A stretch of 11,216 nt of DNA from DATKWV01 sp035529405 (GTDB lineage Bacteria; Planctomycetota; Phycisphaerae; Sedimentisphaerales; Anaerobacaceae): positions 1 to 11,216 of the forward strand of contig DATKWV010000206.1 in assembly GCA_035529405.1 (NCBI GenBank). Direction: 5' to 3'. Positions 1-5,296 of the stretch are shown here, in pieces (the first letter of the stretch is position 1; every line of letters begins with the position of its first letter). The notes beneath the pieces are model-generated. The model did not search any database and was not told the origin of the DNA. It was given only the letters and a program-made list of their open reading frames with translations. Made by a program: the position numbers and the translations under genes.

Positions 1-20
1 ATGTCAACGCTTCAAAAACG

Positions 21-51
21 CTGCCGGGCCGATTTGCCCGGCAGTTTTTTT
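21..51 (+). terminator. Intrinsic terminator of an upstream gene outside the window
   Basis: A perfect 9-bp stem, CTGCCGGGC (21-29) pairing with GCCCGGCAG (36-44), closes a six-base loop and is followed at once by a run of seven T (45-51). This is a textbook Rho-independent terminator for plus-strand transcription. On the minus strand the same stem is followed by CGTTTTTG, so weaker termination in the other direction is possible. The gene it ends lies left of the window. Confidence 0.9.
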
Positions 52-76
52 GTTTTTAGGCCGTCGGCCTTATTCC

Positions 77-105
77 TTGATTATCCCCGCCCCCGGAATT
101 ATCAT
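77..105 (+). promoter_or_regulatory. Candidate sigma70-type promoter for psd-pssA
   Basis: TTGATT (77-82) and TATCAT (100-105) are separated by 17 bases. They match the -35 and -10 consensus at 4/6 and 5/6 positions. The site lies after the upstream terminator and 63 bases before the psd start, where a promoter for the lipid genes is expected. It is a consensus match by eye only. Confidence 0.42.
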
Positions 106-140
106 AGCAATCTGTAGAAGGCTAAACCGAACAGCGAGTC

Positions 141-161
141 ACGAGCGACGAGCGACGAGCT
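141..161 (+). repeat. Three tandem heptamers ACGAGCG upstream of psd
   Basis: ACGAGCG occurs at 141-147 and 148-154, and again at 155-161 with T as the last base. The array ends 7 bases before the psd start codon and is preceded by the related string GCGAGTCACG. GAG at 157-159 is the only Shine-Dalgarno-like element before psd, nine bases from the ATG. The array could be a piece of a dispersed repeat or simple slippage. Confidence 0.7.
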
Positions 162-168
162 ACAAATT

Positions 169-885
169 ATGCGAATTCCGCTGACCAAATACGGCCTGCC
201 GCAGGTGGCTGTTTTTCCCGCAGCAGTAGCTGCCCTGATGATAATCTGCATATTGGCGGCGCCTTCGTATTTGCCTGCCTGGTCGGTTTTTGTTCTGGAA
301 CTATTGGGCGGGCTTATTTTTATATGGGTACTGTCCTTTTTCCGCGACCCCTACAGACCCCTTCCGCTTGAAACCGATATTCTTCTGGCGCCTGCCGACG
401 GCACGATAACCGATATCGAGACCGTCGACGAGCACGACTTTATCAACGGCCCCGCATTGCGCATCGGCATATTCCTGAGCATCTTCGATGCCCACATAAA
501 CCGTGCACCCTGCAATGTCAAAGTTGAAAAAATTACCTATAAAAAAGGTAAATACAAAAACGCAGCCAACCCCCAATCCGGCCGGGTCAACGAGGCCAAC
601 ACCATATATATGACCCGAACCGACAACCCCCCCGACAGGCTGATTGTCCGGCAAATAAGCGGCGCTATTGCCCGCCGAATTGTCTGCCGGGCTCGTGAAG
701 GCGGCCAATTGACAGCCGGCCAAAAATTTGGGATGATAAAGTTCGGCTCCAGAACCGAGCTTTATCTGCCTGTACGGGAAAACGTAAAGCCTCTTGTTGA
801 AAAAGGCGACAAAGTCAAGGCCGGTCTAACGCCTCTGATAAAATACGAAGACCGAGGAAAGCGATTAAAGTTAAATAGTCAATAG
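169..885 (+). CDS. psd: Phosphatidylserine decarboxylase, short archaeal-type (pyruvoyl enzyme)
   Basis: Decarboxylates phosphatidylserine to phosphatidylethanolamine at the cytoplasmic membrane. Two hydrophobic segments at the N-terminus (about residues 13-35 and 38-58) anchor it. The PADG motif (residues 75-78), the DAHINRAP segment (107-114) and FGSR (192-195) follow in the family order. Gly193-Ser194 is the expected self-cleavage site, where the serine becomes the pyruvoyl group of the alpha chain. Asp77, His109 and Ser194 are the likely Asp/His/Ser self-processing triad by analogy with characterised PSDs. At 238 residues it matches the short PSD class, not the longer E. coli type. The next gene, pssA, makes its substrate and starts 23 bases downstream, so the two are almost certainly one operon. 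The start is the first ATG after the promoter candidate; the Shine-Dalgarno is weak. Confidence 0.95.
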   Translation: MRIPLTKYGLPQVAVFPAAVAALMIICILAAPSYLPAWSVFVLELLGGLIFIWVLSFFRDPYRPLPLETDILLAPADGTITDIETVDEHDFINGPALRIGIFLSIFDAHINRAPCNVKVEKITYKKGKYKNAANPQSGRVNEANTIYMTRTDNPPDRLIVRQISGAIARRIVCRAREGGQLTAGQKFGMIKFGSRTELYLPVRENVKPLVEKGDKVKAGLTPLIKYEDRGKRLKLNSQ

Positions 886-886
886 A

Positions 887-904
887 CAATAATCAATAAT
901 CAAT
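887..904 (+). repeat. Tandem CAATAAT heptamers in the psd-pssA gap
   Basis: CAATAAT is repeated at 887-893 and 894-900 and followed by CAAT. It fills most of the 23-base gap between the psd stop and the pssA start. No Shine-Dalgarno sequence is visible there, so pssA translation may depend on coupling to psd or on the AT-rich, unstructured leader. Confidence 0.6.
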
Positions 905-908
905 TGAA

Positions 909-1832
909 ATGCCCAGATTCAAAACAAAAGCCGCCAGGGACCGTCTCCTGCGAAGGGTCCGCAGGCAGCGCCTAAAGTCTATAACAATCCTGCCTTCTCT
1001 GATAACAATACTCAACGGTGTATGCGGTTTTGCCGCCATAGTTTTCGCCGGCAAAGGCGCATTTGTTACCGCCGCTTACATGCTGCTGCTGGCTATGATT
1101 GCCGATATGCTCGACGGACGCGTCGCAAGAATGAGCCGCACTACCTCAAGCTTCGGCGGACAGCTTGACAGCCTCTGCGACATAATCAGTTTCGGCGTGG
1201 CACCGGCCTTCCTCATGCTGAAGCTGCTCGAATTTGAGGTAATCACACTTGCCCAGCCTACGCTGGCGGTGGCTTTCCTGAGACGCTTTGTTTGGCTGGC
1301 AGCTGCCACATATATCAGTTGTGCTGCCATCAGGTTGGCAAGATTCAACGTGGAAAACGAAGAGGACGAGTCCGCACACATGAGCTTTATAGGTCTGCCC
1401 ACCCCTGCTGCTGCCGGTGTAATTGTCAGTCTGGTTATATTTCATCAGAGGACAATACCCGAACTGTCGGCCAAAAGTACACTGCTGTCGGTTATTTGTG
1501 AAAATGCCATTATCTATGCCCTGCCGTTTCTGGTTTTAGCCGTGGCTGTCTTAATGGTCAGCAGGGTCCGTTACCCCCACGTGGTCAACCTGTATATAAA
1601 GGGGAAAAAACCCCTTTCACATCTCATCTGGCTTTTATTGGTCATAGGCCTGGTTCTCTGGAGTATTCATATAGCTTTGGCTGTAATTTTCTGCGGCTTT
1701 GCGGCAACCGGTTTCGGTAAATGGTTTTTTTACCGGGTTATCCGCGGTAAATATATACCTGTCCAGCCGCCGGAAGCGGTTGATGTCCAGCAGGCAGCCG
1801 CCTCATCTGCTCAGGACCCGATCAACCAGTAG
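909..1832 (+). CDS. pssA: CDP-diacylglycerol--serine O-phosphatidyltransferase
   Basis: Transfers phosphatidyl from CDP-diacylglycerol to serine, giving phosphatidylserine and CMP; the neighbouring Psd then decarboxylates the product. The CDP-alcohol phosphotransferase signature is intact: Asp66, Asp69-Gly70, Ala73-Arg74, Gly83, Asp87 and Asp91, with the canonical spacing D-x2-DG-x2-AR-x8-G-x3-D-x3-D. These aspartates bind the metal ions. The N-terminus is strongly basic (residues 4-23) and is followed by several predicted membrane helices, including a pair near residues 235-270. The protein has 307 residues, longer than minimal family members, with a hydrophilic Ala/Gln-rich tail. Serine as acceptor is inferred from pairing with psd; related family members use glycerol phosphate or inositol. 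The start lacks a clear Shine-Dalgarno, but the next in-frame ATG lies within the protein's membrane core. Confidence 0.93.
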   Translation: MPRFKTKAARDRLLRRVRRQRLKSITILPSLITILNGVCGFAAIVFAGKGAFVTAAYMLLLAMIADMLDGRVARMSRTTSSFGGQLDSLCDIISFGVAPAFLMLKLLEFEVITLAQPTLAVAFLRRFVWLAAATYISCAAIRLARFNVENEEDESAHMSFIGLPTPAAAGVIVSLVIFHQRTIPELSAKSTLLSVICENAIIYALPFLVLAVAVLMVSRVRYPHVVNLYIKGKKPLSHLIWLLLVIGLVLWSIHIALAVIFCGFAATGFGKWFFYRVIRGKYIPVQPPEAVDVQQAAASSAQDPINQ

Positions 1833-1867
1833 TCGCTTTCATTATATGCTGCATCGGTTTGGGGTTG

Positions 1868-2638
1868 TCAGCGAAGTGCTTCTTGTTTATTGCCGTTCTT
1901 AATGCTGTTTACCTGCTGGAAATACTGTTCGACTGCCCCGCAAAGCCGACGTAAGACTGCACTGTTTGCTTCCAGGGCGACAATCTGTAAGCCTATACAG
2001 ATATTCTTCTGGTCTGCTGTCGGCAGTATGTTTCTGACCTGTGCATCGAGTTCTAACGGAGTTTCATCAGGCAGCGGCGTAAATTTGAACTGCACGAATT
2101 GCCCTTTCCTGAAATCCGGCCGTTCCGTTGCCTTTAGTCCTATCTGCGCACCGCCTGCGGAAATATCAACAAGAGTACCTTGCCATGAACGCCCGCCGCC
2201 GGATTCGCCGCTTTGCCCCGGCTGACGATGCCATATCAGTACATCTACACTTACGGCCTCAGCTACCTCTATGCGGAAATAGTTTCTCCGTTGAACAAGC
2301 TCGATTTTTTCCGGTACTCTAAGCACCATCGTACGACAACTATCCTGTTTTGACGACTGTCGCAAATCCACGACTTGCGTTTTGAACATGATTTTGCCTT
2401 TATTGTGCTTCACCGATACCCCGACCTCCATACCGGCTTCGGCCATCAGCGCTTGCGAATGTTTCATAGGCACAGCAACCGCCTCTATTTCGTTTGCTCC
2501 TAAATTTTCCAGTGTAACTTTGGCGCTGCGCCACTTGTTGTGGTAAAGGTAGGTCACAATTGCCGGTGTGTTGGCTTCGGCGACTGCTGTTAGAATTTCC
2601 CTCGGCTCAGCGCCCTGAAGTGTTATTATTGCGGCCAT
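1868..2638 (-). CDS. PilZ domain protein, YcgR-like (c-di-GMP receptor)
   Basis: Probable cytoplasmic c-di-GMP effector. The PilZ signature is complete: Arg118-x3-Arg122 in the N-terminal arm, then Asp158-x-Ser160-x2-Gly163 on the beta-strand, about 36 residues later. Before it is a domain of about 105 residues with beta-rich character, similar in layout to the YcgR N-terminal domain. A Gly/Ser-rich stretch (residues 139-150) forms a loop between the two PilZ motifs. The 256-residue length fits two-domain YcgR-like proteins. No flagellar or pilus gene lies nearby, so the output (motility, exopolysaccharide or other) cannot be assigned. It converges on pssA with a 35-base gap and no clear terminator, and diverges from the following gene. 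Its ribosome binding site contains a G9 homopolymer. Confidence 0.88.
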   Translation of the reverse strand: MAAIITLQGAEPREILTAVAEANTPAIVTYLYHNKWRSAKVTLENLGANEIEAVAVPMKHSQALMAEAGMEVGVSVKHNKGKIMFKTQVVDLRQSSKQDSCRTMVLRVPEKIELVQRRNYFRIEVAEAVSVDVLIWHRQPGQSGESGGGRSWQGTLVDISAGGAQIGLKATERPDFRKGQFVQFKFTPLPDETPLELDAQVRNILPTADQKNICIGLQIVALEANSAVLRRLCGAVEQYFQQVNSIKNGNKQEALR

Positions 2639-2643
2639 TTTTG

Positions 2644-2655
2644 CCCCCCCCCTCG
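2644..2655 (-). promoter_or_regulatory. Ribosome binding site of the PilZ gene inside a G9 tract
   Basis: On the minus strand, reading toward the gene, the sequence is CGAG, then a run of nine G in all (2652-2644), then C, AAAA and the ATG at 2638. The GAGG core pairs with 16S rRNA, and the G run sets its distance from the start codon. A homopolymer this long is prone to slippage, so tract length could alter translation. Confidence 0.7.
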
Positions 2656-2852
2656 AATCACAATCAAACTAAGACCGATAAAATCTCCCCTGTGGTTTTT
2701 GCCTTGTTTAGGCCTATTTAATTTATACAAATGATTTCACCGCCGCCCAAATCGCTCATGCCCTGTATTTACCGCCCGCCCGCCTTTTTTACCCGGCCCG
2801 GCAGGTACAAATTTCGCCGCGAGGTTGCAAAAGATTTTGCTGGTGGGTATCA

Positions 2853-4166
2853 TTGCACTGTATGTATGGAGATTATGACACAAAAAAATATCCTCTCTTA
2901 TTGGCTCTTTTGGGCTTTCTTGTTGTAGCCGTGTTGACTGCTCGCCTTATAGTCACCTTTAGAACAGCCGTTGTGCTCTCGGAACCCGTAACACTGCAAT
3001 GCTCGGGCCTGTCGGTACCTATGCCTGCAGGCCCAGGCTGGCAAAGCCAGAAACAGTGGAAGTATCTTGACAATGGCTTCACGCTCGGCAGCATATTTCA
3101 ACCAACCCGCACGGCCCCTGCTGTAGTGGTCCAGTGCCGATACCTTCTGGCTGCCGCTAAAACCTCGCCTGCACAGCAGTTCAGGCTCAAAGCCTCTGCC
3201 TTGCGGGGCTTGATTGAAGAAACCGACCGTGTTGAAACCGGCACTCTTACCATCGACTGGGCGAAAATAACTCATAAAGAAAACCCCGTCCAGACTTTTT
3301 TTGCCGTCGCTGACCTGCCTGACAACCGTAGTTTTAACATTGAAGTCCACCAGGTTGCCGGTGATGACGGACCTGCTGAACAGGTATTTAAAAAAGTCAT
3401 TGCCGGCCTGAAATTCAAGCCTTGCGAGCTGCTTGAAACGGGCGCACGGATTGTTACCGAAATCAAAAATACCGCTTCGGCGTCACTGTTGCCCGCATCC
3501 CGTCATGAAAGCTTCTTTATGATTAAAGACCAAAAAAACCGCCCGCTTGGTTTTACGATGAAAATAATGCTTGCTCTGCCGTCAGAGACACAACCCGGTA
3601 TTCAGGCAGCGAGCTTTTTGTATGCCGCAGAGCCCCGGGCTCGCGAGCAGGTCACCCTTTTCCAAAGCGCCGGCTCTTTGGACCGGTTTACCTGGAAAAG
3701 CCAGTCAAATGCCGTATTTGAGAAAAAAGCCGTGGAAATGAATCTAAGCGGCAATAACGTACTTTCCGTTAAGACCTTCAGTCCTCTGCCGAGACAGCAG
3801 GATTATCAGCTTGGCGACGCTGCCATACCGGAAATCTTTCTTGACCTGTTTCTTGTACAGATGCTCAACGGTGACACCAAAGAGACCGTCGTGGATTTAA
3901 TCGACGCCGACGGCGCAATTGTCCCTGCGCTTATTTCAAAAATTGAGACCGAAGATGTTTCTTACGAATTTTCTTTGCAGACTCTTGATAACAGCGGTGT
4001 TATCCAGAAGATAACACTCGACAGCAAAAAACAAATCTCAAGAATACTGCTGCAGGATGCTTATATTCTCGAACGCACCACCGCCGAAGATATTTTAATG
4101 CACTTTCCGGAAAGGTCTGAATATATTCTCCAGACGGACAAAATGTTTCAGCAGGAGAAATTGTGA
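2853..4166 (+). CDS. Unrecognised membrane-anchored envelope protein
   Basis: I do not recognise the family. The protein (437 residues from the TTG at 2853) has one N-terminal membrane helix (about residues 13-36) preceded by charged residues. A long hydrophilic, beta-rich region then probably faces the periplasm. There is no lipobox, no repeat and no catalytic motif I can name; two cysteines (Cys50 and Cys85) lie just after the helix. The C-terminal 90 residues are charged and may form a separate small domain. Start choice is open. TTG 2853 has GGTGGG (2842-2847) at a good distance, and ATG 2862 is in frame but lacks a well-spaced site. ATG 2875, with GGAG just before it, is in another frame and would need a -1 shift at an A7 run. 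It is divergent from the PilZ gene and 123 bases before trxB, so neither neighbour defines its role. Confidence 0.75.
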   Translation: MHCMYGDYDTKKYPLLLALLGFLVVAVLTARLIVTFRTAVVLSEPVTLQCSGLSVPMPAGPGWQSQKQWKYLDNGFTLGSIFQPTRTAPAVVVQCRYLLAAAKTSPAQQFRLKASALRGLIEETDRVETGTLTIDWAKITHKENPVQTFFAVADLPDNRSFNIEVHQVAGDDGPAEQVFKKVIAGLKFKPCELLETGARIVTEIKNTASASLLPASRHESFFMIKDQKNRPLGFTMKIMLALPSETQPGIQAASFLYAAEPRAREQVTLFQSAGSLDRFTWKSQSNAVFEKKAVEMNLSGNNVLSVKTFSPLPRQQDYQLGDAAIPEIFLDLFLVQMLNGDTKETVVDLIDADGAIVPALISKIETEDVSYEFSLQTLDNSGVIQKITLDSKKQISRILLQDAYILERTTAEDILMHFPERSEYILQTDKMFQQEKL

Positions 4167-4189
4167 TATTAAAACTCTATCAAAAAGAA

Positions 4190-4279
4190 TGTCATTGCCA
4201 GTCCGCCGCAGGCGGGCGCGGCAATCTCAGGCTTTCAAGAATAAGAAAACTCATTTTGTTGGAAATTCTAAAAATGACA
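4190..4279. repeat. Hairpin-forming dispersed-type repeat between the unknown gene and trxB
   Basis: ATTGCC (4194-4199) pairs with GGCAAT (4220-4225), and inside it CCGCC (4203-4207) pairs with GGCGG (4211-4215) around a GCA loop. The flanks GTCATTGC and GCAATCTC match the ends of a repeat type scattered between genes in many environmental bacteria. The outer heptamers TGTCATT (4190-4196) and AATGACA (4273-4279) are also inverted, so a roughly 90-base miniature element is possible. There is no T run, so it is not a standard terminator. Only one copy is in the window. Confidence 0.55.
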
Positions 4280-4289
4280 GGGGGTCTTT

Positions 4290-5285
4290 ATGGATAAGCA
4301 CACAGATTATGACTGTATTATAGTTGGCGCAGGACCTGCCGGTCTGGCAGCGGCGATTTATGCCTCGCGGGACAGATTAAAAACCCTGGTTCTTGAGAAG
4401 TTCCTTCCGGGAGGACAAATCAGTACTACCGACAGGATCGAAAACTACCCCGGCATTGGGCGCATAGACGGTCCTGGTTTGATAGAAGCTATGCAAAAGC
4501 AGGCCCTTGGCTTTGGCGCCCAAATAAAGACAGCCGCAGAAGTGACCGCGGTCGAAAAACTGCAGAATGGATATATTGCAGCCGTTTGTGACAAAGACCG
4601 TTATGTCGCCAGGACTGTTATTCTGGCGCCCGGCAGTAGCTATCGCAAACTTGGCATCCCCGGCGAACAGCAGTTTCAGGGTACCGGTGTCAGTTATTGC
4701 GGCACATGCGATGCCCCGTTTTTCAAAGACAAGGTTGTTGTGGCCGTTGGCGGCGGAAATACCGCTGTTGAGGAAACATTACACCTGACCAAATATGCAA
4801 AGCATGTCACATTAATACATCGCAGAAATGAATTCAGGGCAACAAAGGTACTGGTCGAGGAACTGCTCGAAAAAACAACCCAGCCGAATTCGAACCTGGC
4901 TGTCAGATACGATACCATACCCATCGCCATAGAAGGCCGGGACAAAGTCCAGTCGATAAGACTCAAAAACGTAAAGACCGCCGCCGAGGAAAATTATCCC
5001 TGTGACGGCGTGTTTGTATTCGTAGGCATGGTGCCGAATACCGATTTCTTGAAAGGCAGCATGGACCTCACTGACAGGGGATTTGTCAAATGTGACTGTG
5101 CGTATCTTCGTACCGGTGTTCCCGGTATATTCGTTGCCGGTGATTGCAGGGTTGCCGCTGCCATGCAGTTGGCCACTGCCGTTGGCGATGGCGTAGTTGC
5201 GGCAATGATGCTCAAACAGTTCCTCAGGGACCCCGACTGGTGGAACCAGCCCGTAAGTGACTTACTCCAGCCGGGCGGCTGGTAA
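4290..5285 (+). CDS. trxB: Thioredoxin-disulfide reductase (NADPH, FAD)
   Basis: Low-molecular-weight flavoprotein that passes electrons from NADPH through FAD and a redox cysteine pair to thioredoxin in the cytoplasm. It shows the FAD-binding GAGPAG (residues 13-18), the active-site CGTCD (Cys137, Cys140, Asp141), the NADPH-domain GGGNTAVEE (154-162), the NADPH-selecting HRRNEFRA (177-184) and the C-terminal FAD motif AGDC (283-286). The 331-residue length is slightly above the usual 310-320 because of a tail rich in Trp, Pro and Gly. The start ATG follows AGGGGG at 4279-4284 closely. The usual Arg-Gln pair after the AGD motif reads Met-Gln (292-293). No thioredoxin gene is in the window. 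The amidohydrolase starts 11 bases downstream and may be co-transcribed. Confidence 0.92.
   Translation: MDKHTDYDCIIVGAGPAGLAAAIYASRDRLKTLVLEKFLPGGQISTTDRIENYPGIGRIDGPGLIEAMQKQALGFGAQIKTAAEVTAVEKLQNGYIAAVCDKDRYVARTVILAPGSSYRKLGIPGEQQFQGTGVSYCGTCDAPFFKDKVVVAVGGGNTAVEETLHLTKYAKHVTLIHRRNEFRATKVLVEELLEKTTQPNSNLAVRYDTIPIAIEGRDKVQSIRLKNVKTAAEENYPCDGVFVFVGMVPNTDFLKGSMDLTDRGFVKCDCAYLRTGVPGIFVAGDCRVAAAMQLATAVGDGVVAAMMLKQFLRDPDWWNQPVSDLLQPGGW
5253..5282 (+). other. Two adjacent inverted repeats at the trxB 3' end
   Basis: GTAAG-TGA-CTTAC (5253-5265) is followed by CCAGCC-GGGC-GGCTGG (5267-5282), whose arms are perfect and end directly before the trxB stop codon. The Shine-Dalgarno of the next gene begins 5 bases later. 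No T run follows, so termination is unlikely. RNA stabilisation or modulation of downstream initiation is possible. Confidence 0.5.
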
Positions 5286-5296
5286 CAGGCAAAAGT

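Noticed and set aside
301..723. Minus-strand open frame opposite psd
   Set aside because: psd carries all family motifs on the plus strand over this span.
2699..2729. TTGCCT and TATACA as a promoter for the unknown envelope gene
   Set aside because: The spacing is 19 bases and both boxes are weak; TTGTTT gives only 14 bases. Not strong enough to list.
2825..2878. Tiny frame from TTG 2825 encoding a hydrophobic 17-residue peptide ending in an ATGA overlap
   Set aside because: Too short to separate from chance and with no clear ribosome site; the hydrophobic look may come from T-rich codons.
2731..2928. Small plus-strand frame of 65 codons starting at ATG 2731
   Set aside because: Proline- and arginine-rich in its first half, no convincing ribosome site, and it overlaps the larger gene. 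Its last 17 codons matter only for the A7 slippage idea.
4194..4225. Hairpin after the unknown gene as a transcription terminator
   Set aside because: The stem is interrupted and no T run follows; it fits a dispersed repeat better.
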